DNA of 54,430 bases from Vulcanococcus sp. Clear-D1 (GCF_014654725.1 NZ_JACVZV010000017.1:1-54430), one strand, 5' to 3'; positions 27,965-36,657 are shown, counted from the stretch's first letter. Numbers and translations are program-made. The notes: generated by a model not told the origin, from the letters alone.

Positions 27965-28384
27965 ATGACCAGCGATACCGCTACAGCCACCACAGCCGAC
28001 GCCCCCGTCGCCCAGGCCACCCACACCGGCCGCGACGGCAAAGGCATTCAGATCACTGAAAGCGCCATGAAGCAGCTGGCCACACTGCTGCCCGCCCAGG
28101 GCGAGGGCAAGGTGCTGCGGGTGGGCGTGCGCTCCGGCGGCTGCAGCGGCATGAGCTACACGATGGATTTCATCGATGCCGCTGAGATCGAGGCCGACGA
28201 CGAGCGCTACATCTACGAGCCCGCCGGTGCCCCCAGCTTCACGGTGGTGAGCGATCCCAAGAGCCTCCTTTACATCTATGGAATGCAGCTGGATTTCTCC
28301 AACGCCCTGATCGGCGGCGGCTTCAACTTCACCAACCCCAACGCCACCCAAACCTGCGGCTGCGGCAGCTCGTTTGCGGTGTGA
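27965..28384 (+). CDS. Iron-sulfur cluster assembly protein (IscA/SufA family)
   Basis: A-type Fe-S carriers bind nascent clusters through three cysteines and pass them to target proteins. This 139-residue protein has the conserved [10 protein letters not shown] near residue 61 and the terminal CGCG pair near residue 133, which are the three ligand cysteines. A polar leader of about 30 residues precedes the fold, unusual for bacterial IscA but common in picocyanobacteria. It may serve photosystem I or radical SAM enzymes; which branch is not determined. It is divergent from zds with 104 bp between. Confidence 0.93.
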   Translation: MTSDTATATTADAPVAQATHTGRDGKGIQITESAMKQLATLLPAQGEGKVLRVGVRSGGCSGMSYTMDFIDAAEIEADDERYIYEPAGAPSFTVVSDPKSLLYIYGMQLDFSNALIGGGFNFTNPNATQTCGCGSSFAV

Positions 28385-28441
28385 GTGGCCTTGGCCGCCC
28401 GGGTGCGAATCTGAGGGCACGACCAGGCCTGCTGCCAGCCC

Positions 28442-28870
28442 ATGACCGACGCCGTCGCCGAAGCCCCTTCTCTGTTTGAGCAGGCCCTGCAGCGCTACCA
28501 GGAAGGTGCGCCGCTGCCCGAGGTGATCGACAGCTTCCTCACGATCACCCAACAGGAGCCGCGACTCTCAGCGGGTTGGACCTGCCTGGCCTGGCTGCAG
28601 CTGCTCGACAACCAGCCCCAAGCCGCCCTGCGCTCGGCCCGCAACGCCGTGAAGCTCAACCCCCAGGACCCCCAGGCCCGCATCAATCTCAGCCTGGCGA
28701 TGCTGGAAACCAACGCCAAAGGCGTGCGCGAGCACATCGAATGGGTGCTGCGCGTGCGTGCGATGGCACCGGAGCTGGCTGAAGAGCTGGATGGCTCGAT
28801 GGCCGATGGCCTGGCCCGCCGCCCCGACTGGCAGGCCCTGCAGAAGGTGCAGGCTTGGCTCAAGGGTTGA
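28442..28870 (+). CDS. TPR-repeat protein
   Basis: A 142-residue all-helical protein with tetratricopeptide-like repeats, for example AGWTCLAWLQLLDNQPQAALRSA and QARINLSLAMLETNAKG. It probably acts as a protein-protein adaptor; no specific partner can be named. Picocyanobacteria keep this gene next to the LpxB-like gene, whose TTG start overlaps its stop (TTGA), so the two should be co-translated. Confidence 0.8.
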   Translation: MTDAVAEAPSLFEQALQRYQEGAPLPEVIDSFLTITQQEPRLSAGWTCLAWLQLLDNQPQAALRSARNAVKLNPQDPQARINLSLAMLETNAKGVREHIEWVLRVRAMAPELAEELDGSMADGLARRPDWQALQKVQAWLKG

Positions 28871-30087
28871 CCCCGCACGCGCGTGATGCCCGGCCGATCC
28901 TGCTGTTGAGCAACGGCCATGGCGAAGACCTCAGCGGGGCCCTGATCGGCCAGGCCCTGCAGCAACGCGGACTAGCAGTGGAAGCCCTGCCCCTGGTGGG
29001 CCACGGCCGCGCCTACAGCCAGGCGGGAATCTTGGTGCGCGGGCGCACCCGTGAATACAGCACCGGTGGGCTGGGCTACACCAGCTTCCTGGGCCGCCTC
29101 ACCGAAGTGGTGCAGGGGCAGATCCTTTATCTGATCAGCCGGCTACTGCTGCTGCTGCGCATCGCCCGCCGCTACCGGCTGATCCTGGTGGTGGGCGATG
29201 TGATCCCCGTGCTGGCGGCCTGGCTGAGCGGCCGGCCCACAGCCACCTACCTGGTGGCCTACTCCAGCCACTACGAAGGCAAGCTGCGGCTGCCCTGGCC
29301 CTGCACACCCTGTTTGCGCCAGCGCCGCACCGTGGCGATTTACAGCCGTGATGCGCTCACCGCCGCCGACCTCACCGGCCAGCTGCAGCGGCCGGTGCAT
29401 TTCCTCGGCAATCCCTTCTTCGATGGTGCCCTCAGCCCCAGCGAACCGCTGCAAGGCGCACCTCAGCAGCGGCTTGGGCTGCTGCCGGGCAGCCGTCTGC
29501 CGGAGGCGCTCCATAACCTCGAGCTGATGCTGCGGGTGCTGGAGCGGCTGCCAGAACCGCTGCGGCCAGCCCAACGGCTGGGGCTGCACGCGGCCCTGGT
29601 GGGCAAGCTGACGCCGCAGGAAGTCGCGCCGCTAGCCAGCCGTTTGGGTTGGAAGCTGCAGCTGGAAGGCGAAGAACGCTGCTGCCTGCAGCGGGGGCCG
29701 CTCCTGCTGCAGCTGGAGTGGGGGCGCTTTGCCGCGGTGGTGCAGCAGTGCGACCTGCTGCTCTCGATGACCGGCACGGCCGCCGAGCAGTGCGTGGGGC
29801 TGGGCAAACCCGTGCTGCAGCTGGTGGGTGATGGCCCCCAATTCACCGAGAACTTCGCGGAAGCCCAGCGCCGGCTGTTGGGGCCAGGGGTGTTCTGCGC
29901 CGATGCTCAGCCAGGCAGTGATGCACAACTCGATGCCACGGCTGCTCTGCTGGAGCAACTGCTGGAGCGGCTGCTCCACGATTCAGCCTGGCGCGCCGCG
30001 CTGCAACAACTCGGCAGCGAACGCATCGGCAGCGGGGGTGGGGCCGCCAGGATGGCCGCCGATCTGAACTCCCACCTGGATGGCTGA
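28867..30087 (+). CDS. Lipid-A-disaccharide synthase-related protein (TIGR03492 type)
   Basis: A glycosyltransferase-fold protein of about 406 residues, recognised as the cyanobacterial LpxB-related family. The N-terminal LLLSNGHGEDLSGALIG replaces the usual LpxB opening and the C-terminal SMTGTAAEQCVGLGKPVLQL is the nucleotide-sugar binding lobe. True LpxB makes lipid A disaccharide; this family differs and its acceptor is unproven, so I do not call it lpxB. The TTG at 28867 gives TTGA overlap with the TPR gene; TTG at 28855 is an alternative. Confidence 0.85.
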   Translation: MTPHARDARPILLLSNGHGEDLSGALIGQALQQRGLAVEALPLVGHGRAYSQAGILVRGRTREYSTGGLGYTSFLGRLTEVVQGQILYLISRLLLLLRIARRYRLILVVGDVIPVLAAWLSGRPTATYLVAYSSHYEGKLRLPWPCTPCLRQRRTVAIYSRDALTAADLTGQLQRPVHFLGNPFFDGALSPSEPLQGAPQQRLGLLPGSRLPEALHNLELMLRVLERLPEPLRPAQRLGLHAALVGKLTPQEVAPLASRLGWKLQLEGEERCCLQRGPLLLQLEWGRFAAVVQQCDLLLSMTGTAAEQCVGLGKPVLQLVGDGPQFTENFAEAQRRLLGPGVFCADAQPGSDAQLDATAALLEQLLERLLHDSAWRAALQQLGSERIGSGGGAARMAADLNSHLDG

Positions 30088-30361
30088 ACCCAGCGCCAGC
30101 AGCATCTCCCTCGGCCAGCGGCTCAAGGGCTGGATCGACACGCTGCTGGTGGTGGATGTGTTCGTGGTGATCGCCGGGGCGATCTGGTTTGGCGTGGCGG
30201 TGCTGTGCCACAGCCGCGGCATCGAAACACCGCTGGATTGGTTTCAGCGGCTGTGGGAGCCGCTGTTCACCCCGGCGATCGGCCTGCTGATGGGGGCCGC
30301 CATCTTGAGCGGTGTGCTGGGCTGGGCGATCAACTGGTGGCAGAAGCGAGTGCAGCGCTGA
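30080..30361 (+). CDS. Small two-helix membrane protein
   Basis: A 93-residue hydrophobic protein with two predicted membrane segments (LLVVDVFVVIAGAIWFGVAVLC and PAIGLLMGAAILSGVLGWAI). No known family recognised, though picocyanobacteria carry similar genes next to LpxB-like ones. It overlaps the previous gene by eight bases, implying one transcript, and overlaps the convergent TIGR01777 gene by 32 bp. Confidence 0.7.
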   Translation: MAEPSASSISLGQRLKGWIDTLLVVDVFVVIAGAIWFGVAVLCHSRGIETPLDWFQRLWEPLFTPAIGLLMGAAILSGVLGWAINWWQKRVQR

Positions 30362-31259
30362 GCTCGCCGTAGCGGAACGCAAACCCCTGCTCTTGCAGGC
30401 GCTTGGGCAGCACCTTCTGGCCTTCCAGCACCACCTTGGCGCCATCGCCGAGCAGCAGCTGCAGCAGGGGCCCCGGCACCGGCAACAGGCTGGGGCGCCC
30501 AAGGCAACGGCCCAGAGCGGCGGCGAAGGCGGCCATGTTGCAGGGCTGCGGCGCCACAGCGTTGTACACACCGCTGTAAGCGGGATCCACGAGCGCGGTG
30601 CTGATCAGCTGGCAGAGATCCGAGCGGGAGATCCAGCTCATCCACTGCTGACCGTCGCCGATCGGGCCACCGAAGCCCATGCGGAACACCGGTAGCATCT
30701 TGCCGAGGGCACCGCCATCGCCGCCCAGCACGATGCCAATGCGCAGGATCACCACGCGGCAGAGCGCTTCAGCGGCATGGGCTTCCTGCTCCCATGCCAC
30801 ACACAGCCGGCCGAGCACATCCGTGCCGGCTGGGCTGGTTTCGATGAACTCCTGGCTGGCGCTGGTGCCGTAGTAGCCGATGGCGGAGCCATTGATCAGA
30901 ACACCGGGGCGCTGCCCCTCCGGCAGAGCGGCCATGGCAGCCACCAGGGCGCGGGTGGTGTCGATCCGGCTGCTGTTGAGCAACTGCAGATGCTGGGGCG
31001 TCCAACGCTTCTCGGCAATCGGCTCGCCGGCGAGATTCACCACCGCCTCGGCCTGGGCGAGGGCCTGCTGCAGGGCGGGCTGCTGCCAGCTGGCGGGGTT
31101 GGCAGGATCGGCCTGGAGCCGCTGCAGCTGCGGGTGCTGCAGGCCCAGCAATGGCTGTGGCGCACGGCTCACCAGCGTGAGGCTGTGGCCGGCCTCCAGC
31201 AATCCAGGCACCAGGGCGCGGCCCACAAAGCCGCTGCAGCCCACCAACACAATCCGCAC
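30330..31259 (-). CDS. TIGR01777 NAD(P)-binding epimerase-like protein
   Basis: A 309-residue short-chain dehydrogenase/epimerase-fold protein with the N-terminal GCSGFVGRALVPGLL nucleotide-binding motif and the conserved VVNLAGEPIAEKRW near residue 95. The active region GSAIGYYG (tyrosine of the family) and a C-terminal DUF1731-like part follow. Relatives such as E. coli YfcH and plant GC1 have no firm substrate; GC1 influences chloroplast division. Its end overlaps the small membrane protein gene, tail to tail. Confidence 0.92.
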   Translation of the reverse strand: MRIVLVGCSGFVGRALVPGLLEAGHSLTLVSRAPQPLLGLQHPQLQRLQADPANPASWQQPALQQALAQAEAVVNLAGEPIAEKRWTPQHLQLLNSSRIDTTRALVAAMAALPEGQRPGVLINGSAIGYYGTSASQEFIETSPAGTDVLGRLCVAWEQEAHAAEALCRVVILRIGIVLGGDGGALGKMLPVFRMGFGGPIGDGQQWMSWISRSDLCQLISTALVDPAYSGVYNAVAPQPCNMAAFAAALGRCLGRPSLLPVPGPLLQLLLGDGAKVVLEGQKVLPKRLQEQGFAFRYGELSAALASATS

Positions 31260-31287
31260 GCGCTCAACTCCAGCTCACCGGCCAACG

Positions 31288-32517
31288 CTAGGGATGGCTG
31301 CTGCCCACCAGGCCGAGGCGCCGCGCCACAGGATTGAGCAGCGAGCCCTGCAGCACCAGCCCGAGCAGCACCACCGCCAGCGCAAAAGCAGGCATGGCGT
31401 CCCCCCAGGGCACATCGGAGGCGGCGGCCTGGAGAGCGATGGCCACCGGCACCGCACCGCGCAAGCCCGCCAGCGCCGTGAACTGGCAATCGGCCCGACT
31501 GAAGCCCGAACGCAGCAGCAGCAGGGTTACCACCAACCAGCGCACCAGCAACAGCACCATCAGCAAAAACAGCGCCGTGGGCAGCAGCTCCACCACATCG
31601 GTGGGTTGCACCACCAGGCCGAGGCAGAGAAACAGCATCAGTTCCGCCAACTTGGCGAAGCCGGCCTGGCTGGCCTCAAGCTGCTCCTGATCCACCTCAT
31701 CGCTATTCCCGAGCACCAGGCCCATCACATAGGCGGCCAGTAGAGGGCTGGCTCCCACCAGGCTGCTGCCGCCCGCCACCAGCATCAGGGCCGCCAGGGC
31801 CATCACCGTCACCTGGCTGAGGTTGAGGGGATGGCGGCGGCGGCCCAGCAGCAGCTCGGCCGCTTTGCCCCCGAGAAACCCCACAAAAGCACCCAACAGA
31901 AACTGCCGCACCACCTCCACGAGCAGGGGAGCAATGGCGGTGTCTTGGCTGTGGGGCAGCGCAATGGCCAGACCGGCCAGCACCACCGCGATGGGGTCGT
32001 TAAAGCCCGATTCGCACTCCAGCAGATCGAGCAGCCGCTGAGGCAGGCGCTGCCGCAACGGCCTGAGCAGGCTGAGCACGGCGGAGGCATCGGTGCTGCA
32101 GAACATGGCCCCCACGAAGAGGGCACCAGCCACCCCCAGGGCGTGATGCCGCCAGGGGAGGTGCTGCGTCACCACCACAACAACCGCCAGGGCAGCGGCG
32201 GTGAGCAGGGAACCGAGGGTGGCCAAGCGCATCGATGGCACCAGCACCTGGCGCATCTGCTGCCAGTTGGCCGCCAGCCCCCCAAAGAACAGCACCAACA
32301 CCAACGCCACCTGGGCCAGCTGATCGGCTTGAGCCAGGTTGAGCAGCGCCGCCGGCTGATCGGGCCCGGCATTGATGTTGTTGTCGATCAGCAAACCGAG
32401 CACCAACACCAGCAGGATGCCGGGCATGCGGATCTGGGAGGCGATGTCGTCGAGAAACAACGCCAGCAGCAGCAGGCCACCGAAGAGCACCAGCAGCAGA
32501 GCCAGGCTGGGGGGCAC
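31288..32517 (-). CDS. Cation/proton antiporter (CPA1 family)
   Basis: A 409-residue membrane protein with about twelve helices of the Na+/H+ exchanger superfamily. The motif FCSTDASAVLSLLRPL and the following ESGFNDPIAVVLAGL near residue 170 are the ion-binding core; the FND segment includes the transport aspartate. Such antiporters trade Na+ or K+ for protons to hold cytoplasmic pH, important in brackish or marine water. No C-terminal RCK or CNB domain is present. It lies 28 bp downstream... of no other gene on its strand except the TIGR01777 gene that follows it. Confidence 0.9.
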   Translation of the reverse strand: MPPSLALLLVLFGGLLLLALFLDDIASQIRMPGILLVLVLGLLIDNNINAGPDQPAALLNLAQADQLAQVALVLVLFFGGLAANWQQMRQVLVPSMRLATLGSLLTAAALAVVVVVTQHLPWRHHALGVAGALFVGAMFCSTDASAVLSLLRPLRQRLPQRLLDLLECESGFNDPIAVVLAGLAIALPHSQDTAIAPLLVEVVRQFLLGAFVGFLGGKAAELLLGRRRHPLNLSQVTVMALAALMLVAGGSSLVGASPLLAAYVMGLVLGNSDEVDQEQLEASQAGFAKLAELMLFLCLGLVVQPTDVVELLPTALFLLMVLLLVRWLVVTLLLLRSGFSRADCQFTALAGLRGAVPVAIALQAAASDVPWGDAMPAFALAVVLLGLVLQGSLLNPVARRLGLVGSSHP

Positions 32518-32571
32518 AAAACCAGGAGCGAGGAGCGGGCTCTAGCCTGCCTGGCAGCACGCAACAGCGCC

Positions 32572-32823
32572 ATGGCTGAAACGCCCGCGGCCACACCCGA
32601 GGCCGCCGCCAAGAGCACCATCAAAAAGGGCAGCCTGGTGCGGGTGAACCGCAGCGCCTACGCCAACAGCCTTGAGGCCCAAGCCAGCGACACCGTGGCG
32701 CCCGATTACATCTTTGAAGGTCCTGCCGAAGTGCTGGTGATCAAGGGCGATTACGCCCAACTGCGCTTCCGGCGCCCTGTGCCCGATGTGTGGCTACGGG
32801 CTGATCAACTGGAGAGCTTCTAA
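32572..32823 (+). CDS. ndhO: NAD(P)H-quinone oxidoreductase subunit O
   Basis: NdhO is a small peripheral subunit of the cyanobacterial NDH-1 complex that carries cyclic electron flow and respiration. The 83-residue protein has an alanine-rich leader, then KKGSLVRVNRSAYANSLEA and YIFEGPAEVLVIKGDYAQLRF, the compact SH3-like fold, with WLRADQLESF at the end, all typical of NdhO. The ATG at 32572 begins it; a long open frame upstream is antisense to the antiporter. Its end overlaps the J-domain gene by four bases. Confidence 0.95.
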   Translation: MAETPAATPEAAAKSTIKKGSLVRVNRSAYANSLEAQASDTVAPDYIFEGPAEVLVIKGDYAQLRFRRPVPDVWLRADQLESF

Positions 32824-33515
32824 ATCTCCAAGCGCCGCCGCTCCTCGTGCAGACGGGTTCGGCGCTGTTTGGCTTCCCGCAGCATCTCGCGGCCATCGCG
32901 CAGGTAGCTGTCCACATAGCCCATGGTGTAGCGCTCGAGTTCAGTAAGCGCGTCCTGCACTTGGGAGAGGCAGTGATACACGCTGAGGCTGAAGCCCATG
33001 GCTGACGCGGGAGCCGCCATGGAGCGATACAGCACGTCCACCTTCTCCATGCGGGCCTGGCTCTGCTCGAGGAACGAGCAGAAGGCTTCCATTAACTGAT
33101 CGTCATAGGGATCAGCGGAGAGGGCGCGCAGCTGCGCCGGGAAGGGGTTGATCACCTGGGCCAGCAGCCGATCGATCGGGCCATACACCTGCTGCAACCA
33201 GGCGAGCAGCTCGGCATCGCCGCGGGCGGCCTGGGCCGTGGCCTTGCGAGCAGCGCGCCCAACGGCAGCCGAACGAGCTGACCCTGCAGCCGAAGGGGGA
33301 TGCGCCCGATCGTGAGCCGCGCGCCGCTCGGCGTCGCCGAGCACTTCCCACGCTGCATTGAGCTCCAGGATCCGATGCTCATCGCCACCGGCATCAGGGT
33401 GGTGCTGCTTCACCAGGGCGCGATAGGCGGCCTTGATCTCCGCCGCCGAGGCGGAGGGAGCCACGCCAAGAACCTGGTACGGGTCGCGAGCAGGGGAGGA
33501 CCTGGGCAAAGGCAA
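32820..33515 (-). CDS. J-domain protein
   Basis: A protein of about 231 residues whose N-terminal J domain (DPYQVLGVAPSASAAEIK, then the HPD motif in KQHHPDAGGDEH) should stimulate an Hsp70/DnaK partner. The C-terminal 150 residues are helical, with alternating charge near the end, and do not contain DnaJ zinc-finger or client-binding domains, so it is a specialised co-chaperone. The start is uncertain: no in-frame ATG lies close, TTG at 33515 or 33509 would begin just before the domain, and the frame stays open to 33710 across an apparently non-coding leader. Confidence 0.8.
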   Translation of the reverse strand: MPLPRSSPARDPYQVLGVAPSASAAEIKAAYRALVKQHHPDAGGDEHRILELNAAWEVLGDAERRAAHDRAHPPSAAGSARSAAVGRAARKATAQAARGDAELLAWLQQVYGPIDRLLAQVINPFPAQLRALSADPYDDQLMEAFCSFLEQSQARMEKVDVLYRSMAAPASAMGFSLSVYHCLSQVQDALTELERYTMGYVDSYLRDGREMLREAKQRRTRLHEERRRLEI

Positions 33516-33613
33516 ACAGGAAGGGGTCCCATCCTCTCCTTGCGAGCGGCCGGCACAAGAACCCAGCAGCAGCGAGGGCCATGCGCACAAGCTGCGCAAA
33601 GCCGATGCCTGCC

Positions 33614-34432
33614 TTACATCATGAACGGCTTCGTAGATGGGGAAATCCAGATCCACACCATGGAGGCAAGCTCCAAAAGCAAAGCAAGAATCAACAAGCG
33701 ATAAATCCATTGCCGAGCCGAAGGCCCAAGCGCGACCGCAGCGCCAAATCGACCACCAACAGCGCTCCCAAGCATCAAGGGAAAGGCCGAAGGCCAGTCA
33801 ATCTCGCCACCCACAATAAAAACAGCAAGGGAAATCAGCGTGGCTCCACCAACGAGAACCACCTTGACCGCATTCGCCTGCTTGAGTGAAAGCCCGCCAA
33901 TCAGAACGAGGCTGATCAGCAAATAAGTGCCGGCATCCAAGACAATTAGCCCGGTCCAGAGGCCAACTCCCGCCATAGCAACCTGCAACCGTGCGGAAGG
34001 GAAGATTAGATCCGTAAGATCGGCACCATCGTGCAACCAACGCTGAGGCTTGAACAACAGCAGCAACAAAGCAAGCGCGACGGCAACGTGAACAAGAAGC
34101 CGGATCTGGCCCATCGGCAATGCCGACGCGAGCCCAGCACCTAACAAGGCAGACAGCAAAAAGGCCGGCAATAAGCGCAGGACAAATGACCAGGGAATGG
34201 CGCGACGACGCTGAAAACTCCAAAAAGCCGTTGCCATACCCACCAAGACAGGAAGGCGATTAGTGCCGTTCGCAAGAGCTGGAGGCAAACCCAAAGCCAA
34301 CAAAACCGGCAGCGTGATGGCTGAACCGCTGGAAGCAGCTGCATTGAGAAATCCACAACAAACACCAGCAATCAGCAGATACATCCAGTGGTACATAACG
34401 CTGGCCAAGAGCACACAGCTTGCCATGAACAC
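33614..34432 (-). CDS. TauE/SafE family (TSUP) permease
   Basis: A 272-residue membrane protein with about eight helices of the TSUP family, whose members export sulfite, sulfoacetate or other organic anions. The family repeats are visible as ALGLPPALANGTNRLPVL near residue 55 and a second one around GGLSLKQANAVKVVLVGG near residue 185. It starts the less G+C-rich part of the window and is divergent from the deformylase gene. The nearby sulfite-oxidase-fold molybdoprotein makes sulfur-oxoanion transport an attractive but unproven guess. Confidence 0.88.
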   Translation of the reverse strand: MFMASCVLLASVMYHWMYLLIAGVCCGFLNAAASSGSAITLPVLLALGLPPALANGTNRLPVLVGMATAFWSFQRRRAIPWSFVLRLLPAFLLSALLGAGLASALPMGQIRLLVHVAVALALLLLLFKPQRWLHDGADLTDLIFPSARLQVAMAGVGLWTGLIVLDAGTYLLISLVLIGGLSLKQANAVKVVLVGGATLISLAVFIVGGEIDWPSAFPLMLGSAVGGRFGAAVALGPSARQWIYRLLILALLLELASMVWIWISPSTKPFMM

Positions 34433-34501
34433 CGATCAACCGCAATCTCAGCTAAGTTGGCAAATACCAAAGCACATCAGACCTGAAGCACAAGCGAAAA
34501 C

Positions 34502-35044
34502 ATGAGCATTCAAAATGTCTTGCGTATGGGGCATCCCATCCTTCAACAGCTCGCTCGCCCCGTCAGAGACGCCAGCGCACCCGAGATCCAGCAACTGATC
34601 CACGATCTCCGCGACACCATGCGCGCGCACCATGGCGCAGGACTAGCAGCACCACAGATTGGGCAGTCCGTGCAGGTGGTGATCTACGGAACAGGTGCTC
34701 CCAACCCTCGCTATCCCGAGGCGCCGACTATCGCCGAAACGATCCTGATGAATCCAAGTCTTGAACCCATCGGAACGGAGACAGAAAGCGGCTGGGAAGG
34801 ATGCCTCAGCGTTCCAGGATTGAGGGGCGAAGTGAGGCGCTGGAAGCGGCTACGCATTCAGGCACTGGATAGCAGGGGCCAAGAGCTTGAGCGGGTTCTG
34901 GAGGGATTTGAAGCTCGAGTGGTTCAACATGAATGCGATCACCTCAACGGGATTCTCTTTCCCCAGAAACTGACGTCTAACCAACGCTTTGGCTACATTG
35001 AAGAACTGATCACATCAGGCCAGATCCCAGCGGTACCCGGGTGA
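34502..35044 (+). CDS. def: Peptide deformylase
   Basis: Peptide deformylase removes the N-formyl group from new proteins with an active-site metal. The 180-residue protein has all three motifs: GAGLAAPQ near residue 46, EGCLSVP near residue 100 and HECDH near residue 142, so it should be active. Its ATG follows a 69-bp divergent region shared with the TSUP gene. The stop codon overlaps the GTG start of the KirBac gene (GTGA). Because cyanobacteria often have two deformylases, this may be a second, accessory copy. Confidence 0.95.
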   Translation: MSIQNVLRMGHPILQQLARPVRDASAPEIQQLIHDLRDTMRAHHGAGLAAPQIGQSVQVVIYGTGAPNPRYPEAPTIAETILMNPSLEPIGTETESGWEGCLSVPGLRGEVRRWKRLRIQALDSRGQELERVLEGFEARVVQHECDHLNGILFPQKLTSNQRFGYIEELITSGQIPAVPG

Positions 35045-35904
35045 GAATGTTCGACTTCAGCAAACGCCGCATCCACACCGATCACCAGCACACACCGTGG
35101 TACGAGCTGTGGCGACAACCCTTGGCCGCGATGATCCGCATGCCGTGGTGGCTGTTCTTCGCCACGATGGTGGGAATCTACTTAAGCGAAATCGCAATTT
35201 TCGGACTGATTTTGGGACTCGATTCCAAACACATCATCGGCGATCCACCAATGGGAATCCCAAAACCATTCGCGTTTGCCGTCGAAGCCTTCTTAGCCAA
35301 TGGGTTTAACGGACTCGCACCAGACTCACAATTCACCTATGTGGTTGCCGTGCTTGACCTCATCAGTGGGCTCATCACACTATCAACCCTAACGGCCGTC
35401 GTTTTCTCAAGACTGAGCAGCAACGAAACGCCGCTCATCTTCAGCCGACATATTTGCATCAGCAGCCTTGACAGCGGTCATTTATTCTGCCGATTTGCCA
35501 CAACAGACAGAAGTCAGTGGCTGAACGTGACCTATACACTATCGCTGATTTTTGACGATGAGCCAGAGCCAGGCCTGTGGCAACGACGCATTGTTCCACT
35601 GACAACTCTCAACACCGGCACACCTCAACTGAGCCAAACAGCCACACTCACCCACAACCTGGACGAGAGCAGCCCAATTAAGCGAATGGGGATCGACGGA
35701 CTCTTGCAACGCAACGCCGTCATCATGCCACTCGTGGAAGGCGTTGATGAGACGACAGGCTCGGGACTAGTGCAGACACATCTTTATTCAGCGAAGGACA
35801 TCATGCTCGGCTACCGCTATGGCGACCTAGTGAGCACCGACAAAAAGGGACAGCGGCGGGTCAACATACAGAAGCTCAATAATATCGTTCCCTACGCTAC
35901 ATAA
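35041..35904 (+). CDS. KirBac-type inward-rectifier channel with atypical filter
   Basis: A 287-residue channel protein of the bacterial inward-rectifier K+ family. It has an N-terminal slide helix (WYELWRQPLAAMIRMPWW), two membrane helices around a pore loop, then the cytoplasmic immunoglobulin-like gating domain. The domain is recognised by VVFSRLSSNETPLIFSRHICIS and the C-terminal pattern YSAKDIMLGYRYGDLV. The usual filter T-x-G-Y/F-G is replaced by A86-N-G-F-N-G91, which should change or abolish K+ selectivity. It starts with GTG overlapping the deformylase stop; ATG at 35047 is the alternative. Confidence 0.85.
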   Translation: MRMFDFSKRRIHTDHQHTPWYELWRQPLAAMIRMPWWLFFATMVGIYLSEIAIFGLILGLDSKHIIGDPPMGIPKPFAFAVEAFLANGFNGLAPDSQFTYVVAVLDLISGLITLSTLTAVVFSRLSSNETPLIFSRHICISSLDSGHLFCRFATTDRSQWLNVTYTLSLIFDDEPEPGLWQRRIVPLTTLNTGTPQLSQTATLTHNLDESSPIKRMGIDGLLQRNAVIMPLVEGVDETTGSGLVQTHLYSAKDIMLGYRYGDLVSTDKKGQRRVNIQKLNNIVPYAT

Positions 35905-36081
35905 TCACGATAGCCGTCACGCGGCCCTCAAGAACGAGAAGCGCACAAAGGAACAACTAACCCGCCTTGAAGAGCGATGGCCTGATCCTCGTCCATCCAA
36001 ATGGAGGTCGTGAACCAAGTCCGCATCTCGGGCACTCATAGGCCGTGACAACGGCTAGTGTGAAACCAAAGACTGCAGGCG
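35905..36081. other. 177-bp intergenic region
   Basis: The gap between the KirBac gene and the cytochrome b gene has no credible ORF, tRNA or strong hairpin with a T-run by eye. It probably contains the promoter of the redox gene run that starts at 36082, but I cannot place -35 and -10 boxes with confidence. Confidence 0.5.
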
Positions 36082-36651
36082 ATGGAATCCCAACATCACC
36101 ATCCGCTTTGGACGCGGACACTCCATGCCTGCAATGGAGCCCTGCTGATTGGCATGGCGAGCAGTGGTTTGCAGATCTACAACGCCAATCCCGTTTTCGG
36201 CGGTCGCGCAGGAGAACCCATACCCAGTCTGTTCACCCTCGGGGGATGGCTGGCGGGCGGTCGTTGGTGGCACTTCGGGTTAATGGGCGTGTTTGCGTTC
36301 GTTCTGGGCAGCTGGCTGCTGCTGCTCATGCAGTGGCGCAGACAGAGACTGGGTCGTGGTGGAGATCTAGAAACACTCAGCGCTAGCGCCAATGCCAAAA
36401 AGCGAAACTATGCGATTCACAAGATCCTCTACACGTTGATGTTGGTGGTCCTGTCGTTGGCACTGCTCACCGGGCTGGCGATGTATAAACCCGCCACGCT
36501 GTGGTGGCTGTCGGGTTGGTTTGGGAGCTGGCAGCAGCTACGCGTTCTGCACTTTGCGACCGTTCCGGTTATGGGAGTGCTCGTGTTGGGTCACGTGCTG
36601 CTGTCGTTGAAACTCGGCGGCCTGCGCCTGTTGAGAACAATCAGCTGGTAA
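36082..36651 (+). CDS. Cytochrome b561-type membrane protein
   Basis: A 189-residue protein with four membrane helices of the cytochrome b/b6 (Ni,Fe-hydrogenase-type) group. Candidate heme ligands are His15 in RTLHACNGALLIG, the histidine of RWWHFGLM, that of YAIHKILYT, and two in VLHFATVPVMGVLVLGH. It is six bases upstream of a sulfite-oxidase-fold molybdoprotein, so it probably passes electrons between that enzyme and the quinone pool, as in other cytochrome b/YedY-like pairs. The direction of electron flow cannot be told from sequence. Confidence 0.85.
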   Translation: MESQHHHPLWTRTLHACNGALLIGMASSGLQIYNANPVFGGRAGEPIPSLFTLGGWLAGGRWWHFGLMGVFAFVLGSWLLLLMQWRRQRLGRGGDLETLSASANAKKRNYAIHKILYTLMLVVLSLALLTGLAMYKPATLWWLSGWFGSWQQLRVLHFATVPVMGVLVLGHVLLSLKLGGLRLLRTISW

Positions 36652-36657
36652 ACACTG

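Noticed and set aside
27138-27968. 276-codon plus-strand frame opposite zds
   Set aside because: Antisense to zeta-carotene desaturase; no family match.
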